This document shows, piece by piece, positions 1-8,027 of a DNA stretch of 64,000 nt. A program made the translations under genes and the position numbers. The DNA comes from an uncultured Lachnospiraceae bacterium. Its GTDB lineage: Bacteria; Bacillota; Clostridia; Lachnospirales; Lachnospiraceae. The notes beneath the pieces were generated by a model. The model saw only the letters and a list, made by a program, of their open reading frames with translations, had not been told where the DNA came from and did not search any database. The DNA lies in contig CATBDC010000005.1 of NCBI GenBank assembly GCA_949502235.1, forward strand, positions 1 through 64,000, in the 5' to 3' direction. Numbering within the stretch: the stretch's first letter is position 1; every line of letters starts with the position of its first letter.

Positions 1-132
1 ACTGAAAAAATCTCCATCTGTGCTGCTGGAACATCATTTTCGATGCACAGGAAGGGCATCTTAAAACTTCCGTCCCTCGAACGATATTCCAACCGTACAG
101 GTAGAAATTTTTCTATCTGTACAGTTTTCAGT
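1..132. repeat. Imperfect long inverted repeat (family B, compact copy)
   Basis: The sequence begins ACTGAAAA and the repeat ends TTTTCAGT at 125-132. Between these, two arms of about 50 bp pair imperfectly around a small GGAAG/CTTCC centre. The right half (ACTTCCGTCC, ATATTCCAACCGTACAG) recurs inverted at 18.87 kb and again at 19.32-19.36 kb, so this is a dispersed element. It touches the 3' end of the XRE gene, whose stop codon lies at 128-130. The element may start before the window edge. No open reading frame is credible in it. Confidence 0.7.
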
Positions 133-925
133 GAATGTGTCTTGCGCATATTGTAAGTACTGACCGGAGGGGTCCCCACAGCTTTGGGTGGTATTTCAAA
201 AGAAAGGCTTCTATCTCTTCCGGGGAGATTCCCTCATACCACTTCAGGCAGTTTACCCCTGACACACTGTCACCAATAACAGTCTTTCCTCCTGCAGCGG
301 CTCCTACGGCAATCTCTGTTCCATATGCGGCTGCCCCTATGCTGTATATTCCTATCGCGCAGCTCCCAAAGGCAACAATTCCGACTGCCAGCGCTCCCCA
401 GGCAAAGCCGCCTGCCGCGAGGGCGCCGATTGCAATAAGTCCTGCCGTCAGGGCGCCAAAGCTTACCACGCCGACAGAAAGCGCTCCAAAGGACAGGACA
501 CCGACCGCCACATTTCCCATGGCAATAATTCCTTTTGCAACTCCGTCCTTCCCGAGATTCCTGGAAAAACGGATGGATACTAATGGAATACCGCCTATTT
601 TTGTCTTGCTGGTAAACTGATATCCTCTGATATACCGTTCCAGATTGTCCACCTTTTCCTCAAGTCTTCGGGCGCTTTCTCCGGATGCCTCATATGCTTC
701 TTCCCTGTACCGTGAAATATCCTCTTTCATACTGTCCTTCACAAGATAATCTATACTGACGCCGAAGACCTCCGACAGTGCCAGAAGCTTTGAAAGCTCC
801 GGGACAGCAGATCCGGCTTCCCATTTACTTATCGCCTGCCTTGTAATTCCCAGTTTGTCTGCAAGCTGCTCCTGGGAAAGACCCGTTTTCTTCCTTTCAA
901 ACATAATCTTTTCTGCAAGATTCAT
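128..925 (-). CDS. XRE-family regulator with glycine pentad-repeat domain
   Basis: A 265-residue protein. Residues 1-60 are a classic XRE helix-turn-helix (LSQEQLADKLGITRQAISKWE). A short coiled linker follows, then a hydrophobic stretch in which glycine falls at every fifth residue about twelve times (GVLSF GALSV GVVSF GALTA pattern). That periodicity recalls pentapeptide-type beta-helices or a membrane-buried sheet; its role is unknown to me. The start is set at MNLAEK (925) rather than the upstream ATG at 955, because AAAGGAGG lies 10 bases before 925. Expected to bind DNA, possibly while tied to the membrane or to an oligomer. Monocistronic; its 3' end runs into the repeat at 1-132. Confidence 0.8.
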   Translation of the reverse strand: MNLAEKIMFERKKTGLSQEQLADKLGITRQAISKWEAGSAVPELSKLLALSEVFGVSIDYLVKDSMKEDISRYREEAYEASGESARRLEEKVDNLERYIRGYQFTSKTKIGGIPLVSIRFSRNLGKDGVAKGIIAMGNVAVGVLSFGALSVGVVSFGALTAGLIAIGALAAGGFAWGALAVGIVAFGSCAIGIYSIGAAAYGTEIAVGAAAGGKTVIGDSVSGVNCLKWYEGISPEEIEAFLLKYHPKLWGPLRSVLTICARHIH

Positions 926-1021
926 CTCTTTGCTACCTCCTTTATATATGCTCATCTCAAGTGTACTCTATTTCTACATTCGGCACAAGAAAACAACAGT
1001 AGGAAATGTGTCAACCATTGG

Positions 1022-1057
1022 TTGCCTGCCGTTACTGTGAACAGTAACGGCAGGCAA
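1022..1057. repeat. Perfect 36-bp palindrome (extended family A repeat)
   Basis: Two 16-base arms (TTGCCTGCCGTTACTG and its complement) surround TGAA. The inner part is the same TTACTGTGAA..CAGTAA core found in the 27-bp repeats elsewhere, here with extra GC-rich arms. It lies between the XRE gene and a consensus promoter at 1076. It could act as a bidirectional terminator, although the T-run on the plus strand is poor. Confidence 0.75.
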
Positions 1058-1075
1058 AAATCTATTTAAAATTTA

Positions 1076-1104
1076 TTGACATATTTTTGTGTCATACGTA
1101 TAAT
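1076..1104 (+). promoter_or_regulatory. Consensus sigma-A promoter
   Basis: TTGACA at 1076-1081, a 17-base spacer, and TATAAT at 1099-1104 match the housekeeping consensus exactly. It would start transcription near 1111, some 210 bases ahead of the first credible start codon (1324), so it drives either a non-coding RNA or a long structured leader. Confidence 0.85.
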
Positions 1105-1109
1105 AATAG

Positions 1110-1304
1110 TACAAGACAGGCAACAGTGTGTGTCTGTTAAAGTGTTGAAATAAGGGAGTGCGCCGGTATGCATTGTCTTATGGAGCTTTCAGGAGGGGTT
1201 GTGCAGTGAAACCTCAAACCGGCTTAAGCAGATTGTCCTGTGCGGGTTCATCTGCTGAAAGAAAATGCTCAAAAAGTCCCTGCCTGGCGGCGGGGACTTT
1301 TATA
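1110..1304 (+). ncRNA. Candidate structured RNA or long leader, class not recognised
   Basis: About 190 bases lie between a perfect promoter and a strong terminator, with no convincing ORF. Visible pairings: AACAG/CTGTT (1122/1134), GCCGGT 1162-1167 with ACCGGC 1218-1223, GGGGTT 1195-1200 with AACCTC 1210-1215, AGCAGAT 1227-1233 with ATCTGCT 1250-1256, and CTTTCAG 1186-1192 with CTGAAAG 1255-1261. The first and last long pairings cross, which would make a pseudoknot. It does not look like SRP RNA, tmRNA or a riboswitch I know. It may be an independent small RNA or an attenuator for the PBECR4-like gene 20 bases after the terminator. Confidence 0.5.
1272..1304 (+). terminator. Intrinsic terminator closing the 1110-1304 transcript
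   Basis: AAAAGTCCC-tGCC pairs with GGCg-GGGACTTTT across a TGGC loop, followed by TATATTT. It stands between the perfect promoter and the gene at 1324, so transcription of that gene needs readthrough, antitermination or another start. Confidence 0.75.
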
Positions 1305-1323
1305 TTTAGAAAAGAGGACACAT

Positions 1324-1833
1324 ATGGATCTATTACAATTATGCGCACAAGAATTTTACCACCTGCTTTCTTATCAATATCATATCATTATTGGGCGCAA
1401 GGGGAAAATTATGGAATTCACTATTTCCTTTGACCAGGCAGATTTTCACCACCTTGCGGGATTGCATAAGCTGCGAGATAACCTTCGTCTTCAGACAGGT
1501 AAACGGTCTGATGTAATGAAGGAAATACTTGAGATTATTTTCAGATATAACGCCAGAGCAAATATTTTTTCTGTTATTCAGGCAGACTATCTCCTTCAAA
1601 ATGATTATGGAGAGACGCCGGTTTATTTATTTCTTTCACAGCGTTCTGACGGGGATACACAGGTATGCCGCACGCTTTTCCCTAAAATGGAAAAGGATTA
1701 TGCACAAGGACAGCCGCGGTATACTCTTCTCAAAAAAGAAAAGATGAATCTGAATACTGGGGAAATTATTTTGCAGTACGACCGACTGACTTCAAAAGCC
1801 GTTATTGGAGCACCCGTAGGGAGTGAACAGTAA
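1324..1833 (+). CDS. PBECR4-like nuclease-fold domain protein
   Basis: A 169-residue protein. The start is placed at MDLLQLCAQ because AAAGAGGA lies six bases upstream; the ORF track extends it artificially through the terminator. The body (YHIIIGRKGKIMEFTISF, then HHLAGLHKLRDN) resembles PBECR4, a Barnase/EndoU/colicin/RelE-like domain described from phages and conjugative elements. I assign the family from remembered similarity; toxicity is not shown. No immunity gene is visible next to it. The final codons (G-S-E-Q-stop) come from a half copy of the dispersed 27-bp repeat, so the natural C-terminus has probably been replaced. Confidence 0.6.
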   Translation: MDLLQLCAQEFYHLLSYQYHIIIGRKGKIMEFTISFDQADFHHLAGLHKLRDNLRLQTGKRSDVMKEILEIIFRYNARANIFSVIQADYLLQNDYGETPVYLFLSQRSDGDTQVCRTLFPKMEKDYAQGQPRYTLLKKEKMNLNTGEIILQYDRLTSKAVIGAPVGSEQ

Positions 1834-1851
1834 CACGAACACAATCGGAGG

Positions 1852-1881
1852 GATGAAAACTCTTGCTTTTCATCTTATTTT
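1852..1881 (+). terminator. Intrinsic terminator after PBECR4-like gene
   Basis: GATGAAAA pairs with TTTTCATC across a seven-base loop and is followed by TTATTTTG. It sits 19 bases after the stop codon. Confidence 0.7.
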
Positions 1882-2058
1882 GTCTTATTATAATAGTGGC
1901 TGCAATTCAACACTACAACTGAATAATGGAAAAATAAAATAATAAAATAATAAAAATAAAATACTCCATTATACTCCCTTATATTTTTGCGGATCCACCC
2001 CATATATCCCGGATCCGTAGTTGAAGATGCGGCTAGCTTAACAGACTCTTTGGAAAAC

Positions 2059-2090
2059 GGGCATTCGTATGATATACGAGTGCCTTTTTT
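2059..2090 (+). terminator. Intrinsic terminator upstream of the alcohol dehydrogenase promoter
   Basis: GGGCATTCGTAT pairs with ATACGAGTGCC around a three-base loop and is followed by six T. It isolates the dehydrogenase operon from upstream transcription. The stretch 1882-2058 between the two terminators is A/T rich and I see no gene in it. Confidence 0.85.
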
Positions 2091-2103
2091 CCGCTGTTTA
2101 TGA

Positions 2104-2132
2104 TTGACAAATAAATTCTAACCTGTTATCCT
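2104..2132 (+). promoter_or_regulatory. Promoter of alcohol/aldehyde dehydrogenase operon
   Basis: TTGACA at 2104-2109, a 17-base spacer and TATCCT at 2127-2132, about 46 bases ahead of the chosen start codon. Confidence 0.6.
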
Positions 2133-2178
2133 CATTTTAGTTTGATTATAAAAATATTTGGAAAGGAAAGAAAATTCT

Positions 2179-3405
2179 ATGAATCCACTGAAAAAAATCT
2201 ACTGCCGGACTTTTCAGACGGCTCTCAAAATTGCACTGCCTTTTCTTCCGTACCGGAAGCCGAAAATTGTAGGAAGTGTAAATGCCCTTCCTGATATCCT
2301 GAAAACTAAAAAATGTACAAATGTTCTAATCATTACTGATGCCGGGGTACGGGGGCTTGGGCTTACAAAACGCCTGGAAAAGGCCTTATCTTTGAATAAT
2401 ATTAACTATACTATATATGATAAAACCGTTGCCAATCCAACTACCGCAAATGTAGAAGAGGCAGCAGAGCTATACACCTTGCAGGGCTGTAATGCAATAA
2501 TTGGATTCGGAGGCGGATCCAGTATGGATTGTGCAAAGGCGGCGGGTGTCCGGATTGCCAGGCCTAAAAAATCCCTGGCCAAAATGAAGGGAATCCTGAA
2601 AGTCGTAAAAAGGCTTCCTCTCCTTATCGCAGTTCCCACCACTGCCGGAACCGGCAGTGAAACTACGCTGGCGGCAGTTATTACAGATGCAGAGACGAGA
2701 CATAAATATGCGATTAATGATTTCCCGCTTATCCCCCGCTATGCAGTCCTGGATCCGAAGGTGACCTTAAGCCTGCCGCCCTTTATTACGGCATCAACAG
2801 GAATGGATGCACTCACCCATGCGGTGGAAGCATATATCGGAAACTCTACGACCTATGGCACCAGAAAGGATGCCCTTCTGGCTGTGAGATTAATTTTTGA
2901 AAATATTGACACCGCCTATGTGAAGGGAGATAATATTGATGCAAGAAGAAACATGCTTCACGCTTCCTTCTATGCGGGATGTGCGTTTACGAAGTCCTAT
3001 GTAGGCTATGTGCACGCTGTGGCACATTCTCTGGGCGGAGAATATAATGTACCCCATGGTCTTGCTAATGCAGTGCTTCTCCCCTTTGTACTTGAAGCAT
3101 ACGGTAAGACTGTCCATAAAAAGCTGCATCATCTGGCTGCTGCCGCGGGCATTGCCGAAGAGGACACGCCTCATGACATTGCCGCCCGGCGCTTTATTGA
3201 AGCAGTTAAGGATATGAAAAAACGTTTTGACATTCCTGACACCATAGAAGCAGTACGCCCGGAGGATATTGGGAAGCTGTCTGGCTATGCGGACAAGGAG
3301 GCAAATCCTCTCTATCCTGTTCCAGTGCTGATGGACGCGGCGGAGCTTCAGAAATTTTATTATCTTCTCATGGAAAAGGAGAGTACAGACAATGACAGAA
3401 GCTGA
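2179..3405 (+). CDS. Iron-containing (group III) alcohol dehydrogenase
   Basis: A 408-residue member of the Fe-ADH family (PF00465), which interconverts alcohols and aldehydes or ketones with NAD(P). Seen: nucleotide-binding GFGGGSSMDCAKA, the PTTAGTGSE motif, and the metal-binding set DALTHAVEAYIG and HAVAHSLGG..NVPHG. Start chosen at MNPLKK (2179) behind AAAGGAAAG; the upstream TTG at 2158 has no site. The last 14 bases overlap the aldehyde dehydrogenase start, so the two are translationally coupled and likely act in series on one substrate, as alcohol to aldehyde to acid or the reverse. The substrate cannot be read from the sequence. Confidence 0.88.
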   Translation: MNPLKKIYCRTFQTALKIALPFLPYRKPKIVGSVNALPDILKTKKCTNVLIITDAGVRGLGLTKRLEKALSLNNINYTIYDKTVANPTTANVEEAAELYTLQGCNAIIGFGGGSSMDCAKAAGVRIARPKKSLAKMKGILKVVKRLPLLIAVPTTAGTGSETTLAAVITDAETRHKYAINDFPLIPRYAVLDPKVTLSLPPFITASTGMDALTHAVEAYIGNSTTYGTRKDALLAVRLIFENIDTAYVKGDNIDARRNMLHASFYAGCAFTKSYVGYVHAVAHSLGGEYNVPHGLANAVLLPFVLEAYGKTVHKKLHHLAAAAGIAEEDTPHDIAARRFIEAVKDMKKRFDIPDTIEAVRPEDIGKLSGYADKEANPLYPVPVLMDAAELQKFYYLLMEKESTDNDRS

Positions 3406-4771
3406 AATTAAAAGAATTGTAAAGGAACAGCGCAAGTTTTTCGCCGCAGGAGCAACACTCCCTATAGAAACCAGAATCCAGGCTCTTACAAGGCTTAAAG
3501 CCTGTATCCTGAAAAAGGAGGACGAAATCAATGAAGCAGTGAAAAAGGATCTGGGAAAGAGTCCTTTTGAAACCTACATGTGTGAAACAGGGCTTGTATT
3601 AAGTGAGCTCACCTATATGCTTAAGCATATCCATTCCATCGCAAAGGAAAGAAACGTACGCACACCCCTGGCACAGTTTCACTCCAGAAGCTATAAAAAA
3701 CCGTCTCCCTACGGAGTCACCTTGATTATGAGCCCCTGGAACTACCCCTTCCTGCTTACTATCGACCCTCTGATTGACGCTATTGCAGCCGGAAATACAG
3801 CAGTGGTAAAGCCCAGCGCCTATTCCCCTCACACAAGCAGGCTCATAAAGGAATTACTGGCCGAATGTTTTGAGGAAAAATACGTGGCAGTCATCATGGG
3901 CGGGCGCGCAGAAAATGCATGCCTGCTAAAGGAGCATTTTGATTATATATTTTTTACCGGAAGCCAGGCCGTGGGAAAAGAGGTTATGCGGTGCGCCTCT
4001 TTCCATCTCACCCCGGTGACATTAGAGCTGGGCGGAAAGAGCCCCTGTATTGTAGAAAAGAGTGCGGATCTTAAGCTGGCAGCCAGAAGAATTGTATTTG
4101 GCAAATATTTGAACTGCGGACAGACCTGCGTTGCCCCTGATTACATTTACTGCGACAGGAGCATTAAGGAACGGCTGTTAAAGGAAATCAAAAAGCAGAT
4201 ACAAAAGCAGTACGGAAGGGAACCCCTTACCCGTGAAAACTACGGGAAAATTATTAATGAAAAGCATTTTGACAGAATTCTTGGACTCATTGACACAGAT
4301 AAGGTTGTCTGCGGGGGAAATGCGGACAGGGGAAGGCTTCAGATTGAACCGACTGTTATGGATAATGTTACCTTTGCAGACGCCGTTATGCAGGAGGAGA
4401 TTTTCGGGCCCGTGATGCCCATCCTTACCTATGACACACTTGATGAGGCCGTCCGGAATGTAAACTCCATGCCCCGGCCCCTGGCCCTTTATGTTTTTAC
4501 AAAAGATAAGAAGGCTGCCGCACATATCACCTTACGCTGCGGCTTCGGGGGAGGCTGTATCAATGACACTGTTATTCACCTTGCCACAAGCGAGATGGGC
4601 TTCGGCGGCTTTGGTGAAAGCGGCATGGGCTCCTACCACGGAAAAAGCGGCTTTGATACCTTCACCCACTATAAAAGCATTGTAGATAAAAAAACATGGC
4701 TTGACCTTCCTATGCGGTATCAGCCCTATAAGAGGCTTTATGAAAAGCTTTTGCATATTTTCCTTAAATAA
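3392..4771 (+). CDS. NAD(P)-dependent aldehyde dehydrogenase, class 3-like
   Basis: A 459-residue ALDH (PF00171). Seen: the fold signatures SPWNYPF and KPSAYSPHTS, general base in LELGGKSP, catalytic cysteine in NCGQTCVAPDY, and the cofactor-loop region FFTGSQAVGKE. Length and the hydrophobic C-terminal tail (LLHIFLK) resemble class 3 fatty or aromatic aldehyde dehydrogenases, some of which sit on membranes. It overlaps the Fe-ADH gene by 14 bases and is the end of that operon; a 108-base gap with no gene precedes the NfeD gene. The pair could detoxify aldehydes or make alcohols for redox balance. Confidence 0.88.
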   Translation: MTEAEIKRIVKEQRKFFAAGATLPIETRIQALTRLKACILKKEDEINEAVKKDLGKSPFETYMCETGLVLSELTYMLKHIHSIAKERNVRTPLAQFHSRSYKKPSPYGVTLIMSPWNYPFLLTIDPLIDAIAAGNTAVVKPSAYSPHTSRLIKELLAECFEEKYVAVIMGGRAENACLLKEHFDYIFFTGSQAVGKEVMRCASFHLTPVTLELGGKSPCIVEKSADLKLAARRIVFGKYLNCGQTCVAPDYIYCDRSIKERLLKEIKKQIQKQYGREPLTRENYGKIINEKHFDRILGLIDTDKVVCGGNADRGRLQIEPTVMDNVTFADAVMQEEIFGPVMPILTYDTLDEAVRNVNSMPRPLALYVFTKDKKAAAHITLRCGFGGGCINDTVIHLATSEMGFGGFGESGMGSYHGKSGFDTFTHYKSIVDKKTWLDLPMRYQPYKRLYEKLLHIFLK

Positions 4772-4879
4772 TTTTTATTGTTACTACGATTCACGCAGGA
4801 AATCACTTCATTCACGCAATATCTATTGATTTGTATGCCTGGCTTTGTTACCATAAAGTACAAGAAAGGAAGTGAGCAT

Positions 4880-5335
4880 ATGATCATACGGGAAAGCTAC
4901 ATTACAATAGCCTGGCTTATACTCCTTATTGTTCTTCTGATTATTGAGATTATTACAGTAGGACTTACGAGTATCTGGGCTGCCGGAGGGGCGCTGGCGG
5001 CGCTGGTCTTAAATATTTTAGGAGTTCCGCTTATGTGGCAGGTTGTGGTGTTCTTTGCTGTAACCTTCGTACTTCTGTATTTTACAAGGCCCCTGGCGGT
5101 AAGATTCATGAACACCCACAGGGAAAAAACAAACTACGAGGGAATCATCGGCAAGACAATCCGCATTGCCGAGACAGTAGATAATCTAAGCCAGACCGGC
5201 ATGGCAGTAGTAAACGGACAGGAATGGACTGTCCGGGCGGAAAGGGAGGAGGATATCCTGGAGCCCGGTACACTGGCAAAGGTTGTCAACATTTCCGGCG
5301 TCAAACTAATAGTAAGAGAATATGAGGAGGAATAA
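4880..5335 (+). CDS. NfeD-like membrane protein
   Basis: A 151-residue protein with two or three hydrophobic segments in residues 5-75 and a small C-terminal beta-barrel (OB-like) domain with NYEGIIGKTIRIAET and NGQEWTVRAE. Such short NfeD proteins (COG1585) pair with SPFH/stomatin proteins in membrane microdomains. Start at MIIRESY behind AAGGAAGTGA; the extra 34 residues in the ORF track are spurious. The SPFH gene follows after two bases, so they form one operon. Confidence 0.85.
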   Translation: MIIRESYITIAWLILLIVLLIIEIITVGLTSIWAAGGALAALVLNILGVPLMWQVVVFFAVTFVLLYFTRPLAVRFMNTHREKTNYEGIIGKTIRIAETVDNLSQTGMAVVNGQEWTVRAEREEDILEPGTLAKVVNISGVKLIVREYEEE

Positions 5336-5337
5336 AA

Positions 5338-6273
5338 ATGGGTAGTGGATTTGTTGGTTTATTAGTTGTAGTTATTGTTGTGGTAATTGCTTTAATGCTT
5401 TTAATCTCCTGTATTAAAATTGTTCCCCAGGCAAAAGCTATGGTTGTAGAGCGGCTGGGCGCATATCAGGCGACATGGAGCACGGGTCTTCACTTTAAAG
5501 TACCGATTATCGACCGGGTGGCAAGAAGGGTGGATCTTAAGGAACAGGTGGTGGATTTCGCGCCCCAGCCGGTTATTACGAAGGATAATGTTACTATGAG
5601 GATTGATACGGTTGTATTTTACCAGATTACAGACCCAAAGATGTTCTGCTATGGTGTTGCCAACCCGATTATGGCGATTGAAAATCTGACGGCAACAACA
5701 CTGCGTAATATTATCGGTGATCTGGAGCTTGACCAGACGCTGACATCAAGAGAAACCATTAACACAAAGATGCGCGCATCCCTGGATGTGGCAACTGACC
5801 CCTGGGGAATCAAGGTCAACCGTGTAGAGCTTAAAAATATTATCCCGCCGGCAGCCATCCAGGATGCAATGGAAAAGCAGATGAAGGCAGAGCGTGAACG
5901 CCGTGAGGCAATCCTACGCGCCGAAGGTGAAAAGAAATCTACCATTCTTGTTGCAGAGGGTAATAAGGAATCCGCTATTCTGGATGCAGAAGCGGAAAAG
6001 CAGGCGGCAATTTTACGCGCCGAGGCACAGAAGGAAGCGAAAATCCGTGAGGCTGAAGGTGAGGCTGAGGCGATTCTTAAGGTACAGCAGGCAACTGCAG
6101 ACGGTATCCGTTTCCTTAAGGAGGCAGGAGCAGATAAGTCAGTTCTTACGCTTAAGAGTCTGGAAGCCTTTGAAAAAGCGGCAGACGGCAAGGCAACAAA
6201 GATTATCATTCCTTCCGAGATTCAAAGCCTGGCAGGCCTTGTAAAAAGCGCAAAGGAAATTATCGAGGAATAG
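5338..6273 (+). CDS. SPFH/stomatin-family membrane scaffold protein (QmcA-like)
   Basis: A 311-residue protein with one N-terminal membrane anchor (GLLVVVIVVVIALMLLIS), an SPFH/Band 7 domain over residues 25-190 (VPQAKAMVVERLGAY, DNVTMRIDTVVFYQITDP), then a long alanine/glutamate-rich coiled coil built of AEGEK and AEAEKQ repeats. This architecture is typical of stomatin-like proteins that oligomerise in the membrane and help organise proteases or cell-envelope complexes. It is coupled to the NfeD gene with AGGAGG just before the start. No terminator was found; a composite repeat follows 12 bases after the stop. Confidence 0.9.
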   Translation: MGSGFVGLLVVVIVVVIALMLLISCIKIVPQAKAMVVERLGAYQATWSTGLHFKVPIIDRVARRVDLKEQVVDFAPQPVITKDNVTMRIDTVVFYQITDPKMFCYGVANPIMAIENLTATTLRNIIGDLELDQTLTSRETINTKMRASLDVATDPWGIKVNRVELKNIIPPAAIQDAMEKQMKAERERREAILRAEGEKKSTILVAEGNKESAILDAEAEKQAAILRAEAQKEAKIREAEGEAEAILKVQQATADGIRFLKEAGADKSVLTLKSLEAFEKAADGKATKIIIPSEIQSLAGLVKSAKEIIEE

Positions 6274-6284
6274 TCAGATGTCAG

Positions 6285-6408
6285 GCACAGGTCTGCGCAT
6301 TTACTGCGCAAGACCGTAAGAAAGTGATTCAGGAGTGAGCAGATCCTATTCGCGAAGCGAATTTTAAATGGATTTGCGAAAGTTACTGTGAACGGAGTGA
6401 GCAGTAAC
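6285..6408. repeat. Composite family A repeat, copy 1
   Basis: This 124-base sequence matches, inverted, the copies at 48.2 kb and 60.9 kb. It contains a GTCTGCGCA/TGCGCAaGAC hairpin, a nested hairpin with ATTCGC/GCGAAT inside a GGATTTGC-type stem, and ends in the 27-base repeat at 6382-6408. It lies between the SPFH gene and a response regulator, 24 bases ahead of the latter, so it may affect the leader of the two-component operon. Confidence 0.85.
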
Positions 6409-6431
6409 ATAGTAAGGCAGGAGGCAGCGTT

Positions 6432-7154
6432 ATGACACATGTATTGATTCTGGAGGATGACAGAGCTTCAAGAGAGGCTCTCGAAAAAATTCTTCTGGAG
6501 TATTCGGACAGTATCTGTGTACACGCTGCCTCCTCTTATGATGAGGCAAAGGAATTATTAGATGCTCATATCCGCTATGCCTTGTTTCTTCTGGACGTGA
6601 ATCTGGGAGGAGAAAACCGGGAGGATATCGGAGGTATCCTTTTTGCAAGAGAGATTCGTGAAAAGTTCTGCTATACCTTTACGCCTATTGTCATGGTTAC
6701 AGCTGTCGGAGCGATGGAGATGCAGGCATACCGGGAACTTCACTGCTATCAGTATATCATGAAGCCCTTCCGGGGGGAGCAGGTAAAGGATGTAGTGAGA
6801 AAGGTTCTTGAAAAAGAAAAGCAGGAGGAACCCCCGTCTGTAACTGTAAAACGGGACGGCATCAACTATCAGGTAAAGTGTGCTGATATCCTGTATATAG
6901 AAGCCATACACAGGGGAATCTGCCTGCATTTAAAAAATGAGGACTGGAATATTCCCTATATCACGCTAAAGCAGATTATGACTAAGCTGCCAGAGGATAT
7001 GTTTATACAGTGTCACAGGATGTATGCCGTAAACCGGCGCGAGGTAGAATATTATGATACGGTAAACCGTATTGTGAAGCTTAAAGACTGTGGAGCCGCT
7101 GTAGAAATCGGGGTGACCTATAAATCAGAAATCGGGAGGCTTTTAAGTGGTTAA
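6432..7154 (+). CDS. LytTR-family response regulator (system 1)
   Basis: A 240-residue protein: receiver domain in residues 1-125 with the acidic pair LEDD, the likely phosphorylated Asp in LFLLDVN, and KPF near residue 115; then a LytTR DNA-binding domain from about 140 (VKCADILYIEAIHRG, MFIQCHRMYAVNRREV). Such regulators bind direct repeats about two helical turns apart. Its reading frame overlaps the kinase gene by eight bases. It follows a composite repeat, and no clear promoter is seen outside that repeat. The target genes are not evident. Confidence 0.9.
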   Translation: MTHVLILEDDRASREALEKILLEYSDSICVHAASSYDEAKELLDAHIRYALFLLDVNLGGENREDIGGILFAREIREKFCYTFTPIVMVTAVGAMEMQAYRELHCYQYIMKPFRGEQVKDVVRKVLEKEKQEEPPSVTVKRDGINYQVKCADILYIEAIHRGICLHLKNEDWNIPYITLKQIMTKLPEDMFIQCHRMYAVNRREVEYYDTVNRIVKLKDCGAAVEIGVTYKSEIGRLLSG

Positions 7155-8001
7155 CTGGGCGAGAAAATTTTTATACCGAATCTTTTGCGTTATTGCAATG
7201 CTTGTATCTGTATATCTGATTGTAGATTTTCTTATAAGCGGCACCTTCGATTACCGCATATTTACTATGTTTCTCTTACTGTCGGTAGTTGAAATCTGGG
7301 GAATCATTGACTGGCGAAGGAATTATATTCTCATGCAGCAGAAGGAATCCGAGCTCAAGCTGTATCAGCATTATATCCAGCCTCTGGAGGAGCTGGTAAA
7401 GGACATACGCGCCAGGCAGCATGAATTTGACAACCATGTGAATGCGATCCTGAATATGCATCTTACCGTGGACAACTATGAGGAGCTGACAGCCCGCCAG
7501 TCTGCCTACATTACAGAGATCATCAGGGATGATGATACGAGGAGATTTCTCCCTCTGCTGCGAATCAGCGATAAAGTGCTGGCGGGCTTTCTTTACAGTA
7601 AAATCGTCCGCTCACCCTCTTACGTGAAAACAGAGGTTACCGTAAAAAGCCTGGAAATCATATCCGGAATCTCGGAGCATCACTTAATTGAGATTGTGGG
7701 GACTCTGGTGGATAATGCCTATGAGGCCTGTACAGAGGAGATGAACCATATATTTATGGAGCTGGATTCCTTAAATGACCGCCTGGTATTTCAAATCAAA
7801 AACCAGACGGCAGGTATAAAAATGGAGGAGCTTCAGAGATTTTTTGAAAAAGGCTACTCCACAAAGGAGAAGGGAGCCAGGAAACGCGGTCTGGGGCTTT
7901 ATAATGCAAAGCTTTTGGTGGGGCGTTACCACGGTGAAATCTGTGTAAGCATAGATAAAGCAGAGGATAAAAACTATATTTGTATGAAGGTGATTGTATA
8001 A
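7147..8001 (+). CDS. GHKL sensor histidine kinase (system 1)
   Basis: A 284-residue kinase with a GTG start behind GGGAGG. Two N-terminal membrane segments (residues 8-28 and 34-55) leave almost no extracellular sensor. The phospho-acceptor region is ARQHEFDNHVN, the ATP-binding N box is LVDNAYEAC, and the G box is KRGLGLYNAKLL, as in AgrC/CitA-like GHKL kinases. It partners the LytTR regulator upstream. The short sensor suggests it sees the membrane or a partner protein rather than a periplasmic ligand. Confidence 0.88.
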   Translation: MVNWARKFLYRIFCVIAMLVSVYLIVDFLISGTFDYRIFTMFLLLSVVEIWGIIDWRRNYILMQQKESELKLYQHYIQPLEELVKDIRARQHEFDNHVNAILNMHLTVDNYEELTARQSAYITEIIRDDDTRRFLPLLRISDKVLAGFLYSKIVRSPSYVKTEVTVKSLEIISGISEHHLIEIVGTLVDNAYEACTEEMNHIFMELDSLNDRLVFQIKNQTAGIKMEELQRFFEKGYSTKEKGARKRGLGLYNAKLLVGRYHGEICVSIDKAEDKNYICMKVIV

Positions 8002-8004
8002 AGC

Positions 8005-8027
8005 AAAGGGAATAGCTTCCCTTTAAT
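8005..8027. terminator. Convergent terminator between kinase 1 and greA
   Basis: AAAGGGAA pairs with TTCCCTTT over a TAGC loop, followed by AATATTT. It lies across the greA stop codon and serves transcripts arriving from the left; it may also work on the opposite strand. Confidence 0.6.

Noticed and set aside
135-620. 161-residue plus-strand ORF opposite the XRE gene
   Set aside because: Proline/alanine-rich complement of the glycine pentads; no Shine-Dalgarno; the opposite frame has a clear helix-turn-helix.
1110-1304. Identification of the structured RNA as SRP RNA, 6S RNA or tmRNA
   Set aside because: The SRP GGAAGCAG motif, the tmRNA tRNA-like ends and a single long 6S-like hairpin were looked for and not found.
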